From assembly GCF_900168295.1 (NCBI RefSeq), contig NZ_FVZL01000014.1, positions 34,709-98,708 on the forward strand: a stretch of DNA of 64,000 bases, read 5' to 3'. Of this stretch, positions 8,625 to 17,769 are shown piece by piece. Under the pieces are notes generated by a model that saw nothing but the letters and a program-made list of their open reading frames with translations, had not been told where the DNA came from and did not search any database. The stretch's first letter is position 1. Every line of letters begins with the position of its first letter. Position numbers and translations under genes: made by a program. Source of the stretch: Arthrobacter sp. P2b. GTDB taxonomy: Bacteria > Actinomycetota > Actinomycetes > Actinomycetales > Micrococcaceae.

Positions 8625-9229
8625 CGGCGGCTGTCCGCGTTGAGCGGGGTGGCGTCTTCCGTGACCCCGTTGGACGTTTTGCGTGCCCCACCCGAGCCGG
8701 CTGACTGCGCCTGCTGGACCATCCGGGCCTCGCAGAGGTCCAGCCAGCGGACCTCCGCTTCCGTTTGGAAGATGAGGGAGTCAAGGACCAGCAGCCATGC
8801 TGTATCACCGCTGCGCTGGCTGGCCGCCGTGTCCCTGCGGGCCTTGGTGTAGTCCTGCAGCGACCTGATGGACGCCACCCGCTGGGCCTGGATGATCGCC
8901 TGGACGTCCACCCCCGGGAGGGTGACGGCGAGCGCCAGCTTGATGGCGAGCTCGTTCCGCGGCGGGTTGGTGCGCTCCACCGGCGCGGCGAACCAGCTCT
9001 GCACCTCCGCCTTGCCCGCAGCCGTGATGCTGTACACCACGTGGCCCTCGCCGTCGTCGCCCTCCTTGGCAACGAGGCCGTCCCGCTCGAGCCGGTCCAA
9101 CGTGGTGTAGACCTGGCCGATGTTGAGCGGCCAGGTGGCTCCGGTCCGGTTTTCGAACTCGACCCGCAGCTGGTAGCCGTAACGCGGCTGGTCCTGCAAC
9201 AGGGCGAGGAGGCTGTGACGGATGGACAT
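8621..9229 (-). CDS. PadR-family transcriptional regulator
   Basis: 202 residues: an N-terminal winged helix (residues 1-80, with LALLQDQPRYGYQLR and the IGQVYTTLDRLERDGLV recognition region) and a C-terminal helical dimerisation domain (about 90-170). PadR proteins are usually ligand-released repressors of adjacent transporter genes. It is the first gene of the ABC exporter operon, overlapping the ATPase gene by 4 bases. A perfect inverted repeat 27 bases upstream of its start is the likely autoregulatory operator. Confidence 0.93.
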   Translation of the reverse strand: MSIRHSLLALLQDQPRYGYQLRVEFENRTGATWPLNIGQVYTTLDRLERDGLVAKEGDDGEGHVVYSITAAGKAEVQSWFAAPVERTNPPRNELAIKLALAVTLPGVDVQAIIQAQRVASIRSLQDYTKARRDTAASQRSGDTAWLLVLDSLIFQTEAEVRWLDLCEARMVQQAQSAGSGGARKTSNGVTEDATPLNADSRR

Positions 9230-9255
9230 GCTGCTCCTTCGGGCTGGTTACCGCC

Positions 9256-9288
9256 GGTATGCACGGACCCCCAAGACCCGTGCATACC
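9256..9288. promoter_or_regulatory. Putative PadR operator
   Basis: A perfect 11-bp inverted repeat, GGTATGCACGG (9256-9266) and CCGTGCATACC (9278-9288), has an 11-nt spacer. A further GTATGC half-site follows at 9291-9296. The ATGC/GCAT cores resemble known PadR targets. It sits immediately upstream of padR, so it should control the whole padR-ATPase-permease operon. Confidence 0.75.
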
Positions 9289-9347
9289 GCGTATGCCTCG
9301 AAGCCTAGCCCAGCCGGCGCCGCAGCACAATACTGAGTATCTACTGC

Positions 9348-10331
9348 CTACATCAGGAGGAGGATCTTGCCTACGTGGTCCCCGCTGTCAAAGTAACGGT
9401 GCGCGGCCTGCACCTGGTCCAGCGGGAACGTCTTCGCCACCAGCGGGCGGATCCGTCCGTCCGTGACCAGCGGCCATACGGCGTCCCTGACCGCGTTCAT
9501 GATGGCGCCCTTTTCCTCAACGGGCCGGGGCCGGAGCGCCGTGGCCACCACTGCGGCGCGCTTCTTCAGGAGTTGCCCCAGGTCCAGTTCCCCCTTGGTG
9601 CCGCCCTGCAGGCCGATGACCACCAGGCGGCCGTAGTCTGCCAGGGCATCCACATTCTGCTGGAGGTACTTGGCTCCGACGACGTCGAGGATCACGTCCG
9701 CGCCTTTTCCGCCGTTCTGCCGGCGGAGGCTTTCCGGAAAATCCTCCTCGGCGTAGTTGATGGCAATGTCCGCGCCCAGGAAGGCTTTCGCGGTGCTGAC
9801 TTTTTCATCAGTTCCTGCCGTGGTGGCCACCTTGGCGCCGAAAGCCTTGGCGAGCTGGATGGCCATGGTGCCGATTCCACCGGTTGCACCGTGGATAAGG
9901 ACCGTCTCACCCGGCTGCAGCTGGGCCGTCATGATCAGGTTGGAATAAACCGTGGCGGAAACCTCCGGCAGCGAAGCGGCCGTCACCAGGTCAACGCCGT
10001 CGGGCACACGCAGCACCTGCTCTGCCGGGACCGCCACCTGCTGCGCATAGCCGCCGCCGGCCAGCAGCGCCACCACCTTGTCGCCCAGCGAGAACGCCTT
10101 GGTAACCCCCGTGCCAAAGCCCGCGATCCGGCCGGAAACCTCCAGGCCCGGTATGTCCGACGCGCCGGGAGGCGGCGGGTAAAAGCCCCGCCGCTGCTGC
10201 ACATCCGCGCGGTTCAGGCCGGCGGCAACCACATCGATCAGCACCTCGCCGTGACCCGGCACCGGCGCCTCCACCTCGCGGACCTCGAGGGCTTCCGGGC
10301 CGCCCGGTTCCGATATGTAGACGGCTTTCAT
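9348..10331 (-). CDS. NAD(P)H quinone oxidoreductase (PIG3/QOR family MDR)
   Basis: 327 residues from the ATG at 10331; a longer frame to 10367 lacks support. A zinc-free medium-chain reductase. The GroES-like domain (1-120) contains the PIG3-type NRADVQQRRGFYPPPPGAS. The Rossmann fold has HGATGGIG (147-154). It ends with the family-typical FDSGDHVGKILLLM. It reduces quinones or other enone-type carbonyls with NADPH. Neighbouring genes are unrelated; its promoter lies next to tRNA-Ser on the opposite strand. Confidence 0.92.
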   Translation of the reverse strand: MKAVYISEPGGPEALEVREVEAPVPGHGEVLIDVVAAGLNRADVQQRRGFYPPPPGASDIPGLEVSGRIAGFGTGVTKAFSLGDKVVALLAGGGYAQQVAVPAEQVLRVPDGVDLVTAASLPEVSATVYSNLIMTAQLQPGETVLIHGATGGIGTMAIQLAKAFGAKVATTAGTDEKVSTAKAFLGADIAINYAEEDFPESLRRQNGGKGADVILDVVGAKYLQQNVDALADYGRLVVIGLQGGTKGELDLGQLLKKRAAVVATALRPRPVEEKGAIMNAVRDAVWPLVTDGRIRPLVAKTFPLDQVQAAHRYFDSGDHVGKILLLM

Positions 10332-10438
10332 AGACCACTTCCGTTCCTGACTGAATACTGGCTGCAACCAGTGTGCACCGGCAGCCTTCCGGGCTCTGTT
10401 TTGTTGCAGGCAAGTGCCTATGAAACACTACTAGTTGA

Positions 10439-10526
10439 GGAAGGTTGTCCGAGCGGCCGAAGGAGCTAGTCTTGAAAACTAGTGTGCGGTAACCCCGTAC
10501 CAAGAGTTCGAATCTCTTACCTTCCG
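10439..10526 (+). tRNA. tRNA-Ser (anticodon UGA)
   Basis: An 88-nt class II tRNA. The acceptor arms GGAAGGT (10439-10445) and ACCTTCC (10519-10525) pair fully and the discriminator is G. The anticodon loop is CTTGAAA with TGA at its centre, closed by CTAGT/ACTAG. A long variable arm and a T-arm with GTTCGAATC are present. CCA is not encoded. It reads UCA and probably other UCN codons. Confidence 0.97.
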
Positions 10527-10533
10527 CAAAGAA

Positions 10534-10577
10534 GGCCCCTGTCCGCCAGCATGCTGGCCGGCAGGGGTCCTTTGTTT
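10534..10577 (+). terminator. Terminator after tRNA-Ser(UGA)
   Basis: A long GC-rich hairpin, with GGCCCCTGTCCGCCAGC pairing to GCTGGCCGGCAGGGGTCC allowing G-T pairs, is followed by TTTGTTTT. It starts 8 bases after the tRNA. Confidence 0.8.
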
Positions 10578-11004
10578 TAAGCCCGGCCTTGCCCCTCGGG
10601 TGAGGCGCATCGATTCCGCCGGGCCGGCCACACCTTTTCAGACCGCTTGTTGCCGCCCCGTAAATTCTTTGGACTTATCCGCGGCGCACCTCTTTTCTGG
10701 AAGCTACCGGCCGGTATTCTTTGTGATGACCGGCACATTTGGGGGAAGGCGCCGGCCATAAAACCAAAACCAGCAGCATCACCGGAACCGGGCTACGGGG
10801 GCTCCAGGCCGGTGGGCGGCACGTTCCGCTGGGGAACGTCCCACCGAATGCACGCTCTATCCACCCTGCGTTCATTCAGCGCTGTTGTGATGTGCCGGAA
10901 ACCACTTGACCAGGAGCAGGGTCCGGGGCCACTTGTCCGTCGGTACAACCCGGACACACTCCATCGGGTCCCCCACCGGGACACCCTTATGAAAGTAAGA
11001 GCGG
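10578..11004. other. Gene-free leader region of the secreted nuclease
   Basis: About 430 bases without a convincing gene. It holds a two-part hairpin at 10810-10846: CGGTGGG pairs with CCCACCG outside ACGTTCC/GGAACGT. No T-run follows. It is probably the promoter and 5' leader of the 1509-residue nuclease; no clear phosphate-box repeat could be made out. Confidence 0.4.
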
Positions 11005-14000
11005 ATGCATCAAACACCTTGGAAACTAGCGCTGGGAACAGCCCTGTCCGCGGGGCTCATCGCAGCTCCCCTGGCAGTTGTCCCGGCGGCCGCGGAGGTC
11101 TCAGCCGCGGCAGGCAGCTCGCCTGTTGTGATCAACGAGGCCTACCTCAGCGGCGGCAGCAGCGGCGCCGCGTACAAGAACAAATTCGTGGAGCTCTACA
11201 ACACTTCTGACGTTGCGGTACCCCTGGACGGCTGGTCGTTGCAGTACCGCTCAGCCACCGGAACTGCCGCACCAACCAGTGTGGCCCCGCTGTCCGGATC
11301 CATCCCCGCCAAGGGCCACTACCTGGTGCAGGGCGGAAGCAACGGGACCACCGGCGCCGACTTGCCGGCCGCCGACCTCGTGACGGGCGCCCTCAACGTC
11401 AGCGGCAGCGGAGGTACCCTCGTCCTCGCAAAGCAGCCAACCGCCGTCGGACTTTCCACCGGTTCGCAGGTGGAGCCCGCCGGTGTGGCCGACCTCCTCG
11501 GCTATGGCACGTCCAACACCTACGAGACCCTGGCAGCCGCCGCCCCCGCGGGCAACAGTGACGTCAAGAGCCTCAACAGGACCGGCGGAGCGGACACCAA
11601 CAGCAACACTGCAGACTTCACACTCAGCGCCGCCATCACCCCCACTCCCTCCGGCGGAACTGCCCCCGACCCCGGTCCCACGCCCCAACCGACCCCCGAT
11701 CCGGTCATCAAGGCCATCGCCGACATCCAGGGAACCGGTGCCGGAAGCCCGCTGGTGGGCGCCACTGTCACCACCACCGGCAAAGTTACTGCGGCGTTCC
11801 CCACCGGCGGGCTGAACGGCTACTACATCCAGACGGCCGGCACCGGCGGAGACCTTCCGGCCACCACCCATGCCGCATCGGACGGCATCTTCGTCTACTC
11901 CCCCGCCACCGTGGCCTCCGTCCGGATTGGTGACTACGTGCAGGTGACCGGCACGGTGGCCGAGTACTACGGGATGACGCAGCTCAATGTCACCGCCGCC
12001 GCAGGGCTGGCCATGCTGACCGAAGCTGCCCCTGAAGTGAAGCCGACCATTTTCACGTTGCCGGCCAACGAGACGTTCCGGGAATCCCTCGAAGGAATGC
12101 TCCTGGCACCCCAGGGGCCATTGACCGTCACCGACAACTACAGCCTCAACCAGTACGGCGAGATCGGCCTGGCAGGAGGCACCACTCCCCTGGTCCAGCC
12201 CACCGCGGTGGCGCCGATCGGCACGCCGGAGCATGCCGCCGTCGTGGCCGAAAACGCCGCCCGCGGCATCAAGCTCGATGACGGCTCCAGCACCAACTTC
12301 CTGCGGGACGCAGCTACCAAGGCAACGGTCCTGCCGTATCTGACCACGGAAGACCCCGTCCGCGTGGGTTCCCCCGCGACGTTCACCACCAACGTGGTCC
12401 TGGGCTACGCCAACAACGCCTGGAAGCTCCAGCCGCTGACGCACCTGACCGGCACCAACAAGGCCACCGTCCAGCCGGCGGGCTTCGGTGCCACCCGGAC
12501 GGACGCCCCGGCTGCGGTGGGCGGCAATGTGAAGATTGCTTCCTTCAACGTGCTCAACTTTTTCCCCACCACGGGCGACGTCCTGGCCGGATGCACGTTC
12601 TACGAGGACCGTGACGGCAACCCGATCACGGTCAGTGGCGGCTGCGACGCCCGCGGGGCAGCCAACGCCGAGAACTTCCAGCGGCAGCAGGACAAGATTG
12701 TGTCCGCCATTACCAAGGCGGGCGCAGTTGTCGTCACCCTGATGGAAATCGAAAACTCAGCACAGTTCGGCAAGAACCGCGACGATGCCCTGTCCAAGCT
12801 CGTGGACGCCCTGAACACCGCTACCCCCGGCATCTGGGACTACGTTCGCTCCCCCGCCAACGCACCCCCGCTCAGCGACGAGGACATGATCCGTACCGCC
12901 TTCATCTACAAGAAGGCCGTGGCCGAACCGGTGGGCGAATCGATCATCCACAATGACACGGTTGCCTTCGCAAGTGCCCGCAAACCGTTGGCCCAGGTGT
13001 TCAAGCCCGTGGGCGGCGGCGCCGGCACCCAATTCATCGCCATCGCCAACCACTTCAAGTCCAAGGGATCGGCTGCAACCCCGGACGACACGGACAAGGG
13101 GCAGGGCGCCTCAAACCTGGCCCGTACCGCCCAGGCCAGGTCACTGCTGGATTTCGCCACCTCCCTGCAGTCCGCCAAGGGCACGGACAAGGTGTTCCTG
13201 ATCGGCGACTTCAACGCGTATGGCAAGGAAGACCCCATCAACGTCTTCACATCCGCGGGATACGTCAACCAGGACGACAAGGCGCGCAACGCCGACGGTT
13301 CTGCCAAGCATTCCTACCTTTTCGGCGGGATGGTCGGCTCCCTCGACCACATCCTGGCCTCCCCTGCCGCCAATGCCGTGGTCACGGGTGCGGACATCTG
13401 GAACATCAACTCCGTGGAGTCCGTGGCGCTGGAGTACAGCCGCCACAACAACAACGTCACCAACTACTACGCGCCGGACCAGTTCCGGGCCAGCGACCAT
13501 GATCCGGTGGTGGTGGGCCTGAACCTGACTTCTGCGCCTGCCGCGGTGGATCTGAATTTCCTGGGCATCAACGACTTCCACGGCCGGATCGATATCAATA
13601 CGGTCCAGTTCGCAGGAACCATCGAAAAGCTCCGCGCGGCTGCAGCCCCGGGTGCCACAGCGTTCCTTTCGGCCGGTGACAACATCGGTGCCTCGCTGTT
13701 TGCCTCCGCTGTCGCCAAGGACCAGCCCACCATCGACGTGCTCAACGCCCTGGAGCTGCGGGCATCCGCCGTGGGCAACCACGAGTTCGACGGCGGCTGG
13801 GCGGACCTGCGGGACCGCGTCATCGCCGGTGGCAGCAACGCGAAGTTCCCCTATCTGGGAGCCAACGTGTACCGAAAGGGCACCACGGAGCCCGTGCTGC
13901 CGGAGTTCACGGTGCTGGAACTGAACGGCATCAAAGTGGCGGTAATCGGCACCGTCACCCAGGAGGTCCCCACGCTGGTGACCCCCGCCGGCGTCGCCGA

Positions 14001-15534
14001 CCTCGAGTTCGGTGACCCCGTGGACGCCATCAACCGCGCGGCCGCCAGGATCACGGCGGAAAACCTTGCCGACGTGATCATTGTGGAAAACCACGACGGC
14101 GCCGGCTCGGGAGTTGTGGAAGGTGCCACACTGGAGGAGGAAGTCGCTGCCGGCGGCCCCTTCGCCAAACTGGTCACCGAAACATCCGCCGACGTGGACG
14201 CCATCTTCACCGGCCACACGCACAAGGAATACGCGTGGGATGCCCCTGTTCCGGGCACTGAAGGCAAGACACGCCCCATCGTGCAGACCGGCAACTACGG
14301 CGAGAACGTGGGGCAGATCCAGCTCACCGTCGACACCGCCACCAAGCAGGTCACCGCGTACAAGGCCGGCAACGTCAAGCGCACCAGCGACGCCGCTGCC
14401 GACCTCATTGCCGCCTACCCGCGGGTTGCCGCCGTGGACACGATCGTCCAAAAGGCCCTGGCTGACGCCGCGGTCATCGGCAACCAGCCCGTAGGCACCG
14501 TCACTGCGGACATCACCACCGCTTTCACCACGGACGCCACCGGCGCAGCCAAGCGCGACGACCGCGCCAGCGAATCCACGCTGGGCAACCTGGTGGCCGA
14601 CTCCCTGCTGGATTCGCTGAAGCCAACCGAGCTGGGTGGTGCGGAAATCGGCGTGGTCAACCCGGGCGGGCTGCGAAACGAGCTCTATTACGCACCTGAC
14701 GGCACCATCACCTACGCCGAAGCCAACGCGGTGCTTCCGTTCGTCAATAACCTGTGGACCACGTCGTTGACGGGAGCCCAGCTCAAGACGTTGCTGGAGC
14801 AGCAATGGCAGACCAACGCGGACGGCACGGTTCCCAGCCGCGCCTACCTCCAGTTGGGCTTGTCCAAGAACGTGAACTACACCTACGACGCGGCCCGCGC
14901 GGCGGGTGACCGCATCACGTCGGTTCGTGTCAACGGAGAGCTGCTGGATCCGGCGAAGTCCTACCGGGTGGGCACGTTCAGCTTCCTTGCAACCGGCGGT
15001 GACAACTTCCGGATCTTTACGGAGGGCACCAACACCCGTGACTCAGGACTGGTGGACCGGGACGCCTGGATCGGCTACCTGCAAAAGACCAGTCCCGTTT
15101 CACCGGACTTCGCCCGGCGTTCAGTGGCCGTCACCAACACGACCCCCGGCGAGGTCAAGCCCGGTGAGGCTGTGACGCTCACGGTCTCCAAGCTGGACCT
15201 GACGTCGCTCGGCAGCCCGGTCAACACCGCGTTGTCGGCCGTGTTCACCGACTCGGCAGGTACTGTCACGCAGCTGGGCACGGTGCCCGTCACTGGGGGT
15301 ACTGCCGACGTCAGCCTCGCGGTTCCCGCAGGAGCGGCCGCCGGCCCTGCCACGCTTGTGCTTACGGCAGCCGAATCCGGCACGGCGGTTACCGTGGACG
15401 TGCAGGTGGCTGCAGGCGCCAGCGTCCCGCCAGTCTGCACGGCGCCCGAAAAGCCCACCAGGTGGTACGACGTCCTGGGCTGGATCCGCTACGGAATCGC
15501 CTGGCTGCAGTACCAGGCCTGCCTCCGCGGCTAA
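11005..15534 (+). CDS. Secreted ExeM/NucH-type endonuclease fused to 5'-nucleotidase
   Basis: A 1509-residue exported protein for extracellular DNA and nucleotide use. Layout: signal peptide (1-30, ending AAA); lamin-tail domain (about 40-205, VVINEAYLSGGSSG); proline-rich linker (PTPSGGTAPDPGPTPQPTP); OB-like domain (235-500). An endonuclease/exonuclease/phosphatase domain follows (about 507-840, with KIASFNVLNFF, LMEIENS, LIGDFNAYGKEDP and SDHDPVVVGL). Then comes a metallophosphatase (about 846-1150, with GINDFHGRID, SAGDNIG, GNHEFDGG and FTGHTHKEY) and the 5'-nucleotidase C domain (1157-1380, with GNLVADSLLDS and ATGGDNFRIF). An Ig-like domain and a tryptophan-rich tail close the protein. 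No sortase motif. The first half would cut DNA and the second dephosphorylate the released nucleotides. Confidence 0.93.
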   Translation: MHQTPWKLALGTALSAGLIAAPLAVVPAAAEVSAAAGSSPVVINEAYLSGGSSGAAYKNKFVELYNTSDVAVPLDGWSLQYRSATGTAAPTSVAPLSGSIPAKGHYLVQGGSNGTTGADLPAADLVTGALNVSGSGGTLVLAKQPTAVGLSTGSQVEPAGVADLLGYGTSNTYETLAAAAPAGNSDVKSLNRTGGADTNSNTADFTLSAAITPTPSGGTAPDPGPTPQPTPDPVIKAIADIQGTGAGSPLVGATVTTTGKVTAAFPTGGLNGYYIQTAGTGGDLPATTHAASDGIFVYSPATVASVRIGDYVQVTGTVAEYYGMTQLNVTAAAGLAMLTEAAPEVKPTIFTLPANETFRESLEGMLLAPQGPLTVTDNYSLNQYGEIGLAGGTTPLVQPTAVAPIGTPEHAAVVAENAARGIKLDDGSSTNFLRDAATKATVLPYLTTEDPVRVGSPATFTTNVVLGYANNAWKLQPLTHLTGTNKATVQPAGFGATRTDAPAAVGGNVKIASFNVLNFFPTTGDVLAGCTFYEDRDGNPITVSGGCDARGAANAENFQRQQDKIVSAITKAGAVVVTLMEIENSAQFGKNRDDALSKLVDALNTATPGIWDYVRSPANAPPLSDEDMIRTAFIYKKAVAEPVGESIIHNDTVAFASARKPLAQVFKPVGGGAGTQFIAIANHFKSKGSAATPDDTDKGQGASNLARTAQARSLLDFATSLQSAKGTDKVFLIGDFNAYGKEDPINVFTSAGYVNQDDKARNADGSAKHSYLFGGMVGSLDHILASPAANAVVTGADIWNINSVESVALEYSRHNNNVTNYYAPDQFRASDHDPVVVGLNLTSAPAAVDLNFLGINDFHGRIDINTVQFAGTIEKLRAAAAPGATAFLSAGDNIGASLFASAVAKDQPTIDVLNALELRASAVGNHEFDGGWADLRDRVIAGGSNAKFPYLGANVYRKGTTEPVLPEFTVLELNGIKVAVIGTVTQEVPTLVTPAGVADLEFGDPVDAINRAAARITAENLADVIIVENHDGAGSGVVEGATLEEEVAAGGPFAKLVTETSADVDAIFTGHTHKEYAWDAPVPGTEGKTRPIVQTGNYGENVGQIQLTVDTATKQVTAYKAGNVKRTSDAAADLIAAYPRVAAVDTIVQKALADAAVIGNQPVGTVTADITTAFTTDATGAAKRDDRASESTLGNLVADSLLDSLKPTELGGAEIGVVNPGGLRNELYYAPDGTITYAEANAVLPFVNNLWTTSLTGAQLKTLLEQQWQTNADGTVPSRAYLQLGLSKNVNYTYDAARAAGDRITSVRVNGELLDPAKSYRVGTFSFLATGGDNFRIFTEGTNTRDSGLVDRDAWIGYLQKTSPVSPDFARRSVAVTNTTPGEVKPGEAVTLTVSKLDLTSLGSPVNTALSAVFTDSAGTVTQLGTVPVTGGTADVSLAVPAGAAAGPATLVLTAAESGTAVTVDVQVAAGASVPPVCTAPEKPTRWYDVLGWIRYGIAWLQYQACLRG

Positions 15535-15542
15535 TGGCTGAC

Positions 15543-15574
15543 GGCTGATGCCGGGCTTCCGCCCGGCATCAGCC
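15543..15574 (+). terminator. Terminator-like hairpin after the nuclease gene
   Basis: A perfect 14-bp stem, GGCTGATGCCGGGC (15543-15556) and GCCCGGCATCAGCC (15561-15574), with a TTCC loop. It starts 9 bases after the stop codon. There is no T-run, as is common in high-GC actinobacteria. Confidence 0.75.
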
Positions 15575-15586
15575 ACCCCGTAAACC

Positions 15587-15712
15587 GACCCTCTCTCACA
15601 TATTGCAGGTTTTCGCCCAACGCTCTTTCACTCCGGTGAGAGAGCGTTGGCCGTTAAGGCGCCAACGCTGATAGAGCGTTGGGGGTTTGGCTGCAGGACG
15701 TGAGAGAGCGTC
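15587..15712. repeat. Nested palindromic intergenic repeat
   Basis: The outer arms GACCCTCTCTCAC (15587-15599) and GTGAGAGAGCGTC (15700-15712) are inverted with one mismatch. Inside lie two hairpins: CCAACGCTCT..AGAGCGTTGG (15617-15650, extended by TCAC/GTGA round a TCCG loop) and CCAACGCT..AGCGTTGG (15662-15682). The same word, GAGAGCGTTGG, is therefore used several times. It looks like a REP-type or miniature mobile palindrome, and may also separate the convergent transcripts on either side. Confidence 0.7.
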
Positions 15713-15723
15713 CGGGTGGTACG

Positions 15724-17685
15724 TCAGGAACCCAGGATGGCGGCGGCGATCTCGTCGGCGTCCCGGAGTGTCCGCTGGCCGCTGCGGTACACCGGGCCGC
15801 CGGGCTGGACCGCTTCGGCGGCAATGGCAGTCCCCCACTGGGTGGAGGACAGCTGCAAACCCAGCACGTACAGGCCCTCGGTGACGGACCCGTTCGCCGC
15901 GACCGGGCGGTACGGGTGCGGCACCACGTCCAGGCCCGTGGACTGCACCGGCGCGCCTTCCGCCGTCATCATTAGCCGGGGCCGGACCGCGCCGTCGGCC
16001 AGGAGCTGCTCCAGCAGCGGAGAATCGTTGGCCGAGACCCTGTTGCCGGGCGCGAGCGCCTCCACCATCGTGGCGGCCGACACAGGGGCCCCACCCACCC
16101 ACGGCGAGGACGCGGTGAACATACGGTTCCGGCGGTCGACACCGAACTTTGGGTCCGGGCCCACAAAGCTGACAACTCCGGCACGGGCCAGGGCCGCCAA
16201 CTGCTCCGAGCGCAGGGCCGGCGGCCCGCTGGCCAGGCCTTCCACGAAGGACTCGAACCAGCCACGCAGGCCGGCCACCCACGATTCATCGGTGATGCCG
16301 CCGTCGGCCACTGCCGTTTTGAGGACAGCCCGTCCGTGATGGAGAGCGCCGATGGCCATCTTGACGGGATCGTCCTCCCCCAGGGCGGAACGGCGGGCAT
16401 CGTCCAGCAGGTACTCCACCACCGCGGCATCAAGTTCTGTACGCGAGGCAAAAGTACGCCCTGCCAGCGGCGCCGCGAGTCCGGGGAGGTCCAGCCGGTG
16501 CCGGGGCCCCACGTGGATGGCGAGCACGCTCTCCACGCTGTCCTCCCAGTTGGCCGCACTGTGGGCGTGGGGATGCAGCGCCTCGTCCAGGGCAGCAAGG
16601 AAGGCGGCGGTATCCGGGACGGCGCCGGGCTGCGAGCGCACCAGGGTGGAGTAGTAGGCCCAGAGGGTGTCGCGGTGCAGCAGGGGCCACAGATCGTGGT
16701 CGAACCCGGGCCGGATGCCGGCCTTGCGGAAGCGCTCCAGCGCCGCTTCCGTGAAGTACCGGAGGGTCACTGAGCGCGGGTAGTAGCCTTTCAGCGCTGC
16801 CTTGGCACGGTACGGGGTTCCGCGCCGGGACGCGGCGATGATGAGCGGCTCCTGGCCGGACGGTTCATACTCCAGCCGTCCGCCGCTGGTGACGAACTTT
16901 CCGCCGCGGCCCTCGGTGAGCTGCACCATGGTGTCGAAGAAGTTCAGGCCCATGCCGCGGACCAGGACCGGTTCGCCCGCCGGGATCTGTGACCAGTCCA
17001 CGTCGGCCGGCACGGCCGGCGGCAGATACCGCAGGCCCAGTTGCCCGGCGGAGGCCTGGAGTTCCCGCTGTTCCGGGTTCAGCCGGGACGGGATGTGGCC
17101 AAGCGCCAGGACCACTGAATGGGCGAAGAGGGTAGCGCCGGTGGCCAGGCCGACGTCGAACGTGCCGTCCCCTGAGGGGCGCACCGACAGGGCGGTCGCT
17201 TCGTGGAAGTCGATAGTGACGCCGTCGGGCGCCTTGTCCAGCAGATCCGCCAGGGTGCAGCGAAGGTACCTGCCATACAGGGCGCGGCTGGGAAAATCGT
17301 TGGCACCCAGCACGGCAAGTTCGGCCCGCTCGTCCGCTGTCAGGAACGGGAGCGGGTGGTGCTGCTGCCGGGCACGCCACTGCTCAAAGGTGGTGCCGGC
17401 CACCGGCGCCGGAAGTGACGGGTCCTCCGGAATCAGCGTGGGGTAGAAAGACTGGGTGTTCATCAGGAACAGCCGCGACTGCTCCGGCTGCCAGACGTGC
17501 CCGGAGCCGGCCGGGTAGGGGTCGATGACGTCGATGTGGAGCCGGATGGCCCCGCCCGTTGTCCCGGGTGCGTTCAACGCGGCGGTGTTGTGTGCGGCGG
17601 CGTGGGCGAGCAGGCGTTCCAGTACGCTGGTGCCGCGCGGTCCGGCACCAATGATGGCTGTCCGGATGCTCTGCGTTATTTCCAC
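15724..17685 (-). CDS. FAD/NAD(P)-binding protein (NAD_binding_9 type)
   Basis: 653-residue soluble flavoprotein. The N-terminal dinucleotide site is IGAGPRGTSVLERLL (about 12-26). FLMNTQSFYPTLIPED and the second glycine motif VRGMGLNFFDTMVQL (about 240) are typical of large FAD/NAD(P)-binding proteins related to HpaI/adenylate-forming cluster oxidases. The start is GTG (17683-17685), with only a weak ribosome site. No partner gene gives a substrate. It is divergent from the prolyl oligopeptidase with 84 bases between starts. Confidence 0.85.
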   Translation of the reverse strand: MEITQSIRTAIIGAGPRGTSVLERLLAHAAAHNTAALNAPGTTGGAIRLHIDVIDPYPAGSGHVWQPEQSRLFLMNTQSFYPTLIPEDPSLPAPVAGTTFEQWRARQQHHPLPFLTADERAELAVLGANDFPSRALYGRYLRCTLADLLDKAPDGVTIDFHEATALSVRPSGDGTFDVGLATGATLFAHSVVLALGHIPSRLNPEQRELQASAGQLGLRYLPPAVPADVDWSQIPAGEPVLVRGMGLNFFDTMVQLTEGRGGKFVTSGGRLEYEPSGQEPLIIAASRRGTPYRAKAALKGYYPRSVTLRYFTEAALERFRKAGIRPGFDHDLWPLLHRDTLWAYYSTLVRSQPGAVPDTAAFLAALDEALHPHAHSAANWEDSVESVLAIHVGPRHRLDLPGLAAPLAGRTFASRTELDAAVVEYLLDDARRSALGEDDPVKMAIGALHHGRAVLKTAVADGGITDESWVAGLRGWFESFVEGLASGPPALRSEQLAALARAGVVSFVGPDPKFGVDRRNRMFTASSPWVGGAPVSAATMVEALAPGNRVSANDSPLLEQLLADGAVRPRLMMTAEGAPVQSTGLDVVPHPYRPVAANGSVTEGLYVLGLQLSSTQWGTAIAAEAVQPGGPVYRSGQRTLRDADEIAAAILGS

Positions 17686-17769
17686 GGCATCCAGAGTACG
17701 GGCTGTGAACCAAGTCTGCGCCGAACGCTTGACTTGCCAGCCCCCGGGGATGTTGTTTGGATGGGGCGC

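Noticed and set aside
10860..10905. Phosphate-box repeats before the nuclease gene
   Set aside because: GTTCATTCAGC has only one weak partner; spacing and sequence do not support a PhoP site.
10647..11210. 187-codon frame before the nuclease
   Set aside because: Basic, no motif, and continues out of frame into the nuclease gene; regarded as chance in GC-rich DNA.
13141..14805. 554-codon open frame on the minus strand
   Set aside because: It lies wholly inside the nuclease/nucleotidase gene, whose domains are clear. The shadow protein is Gly/Val/His-rich with no family motif.
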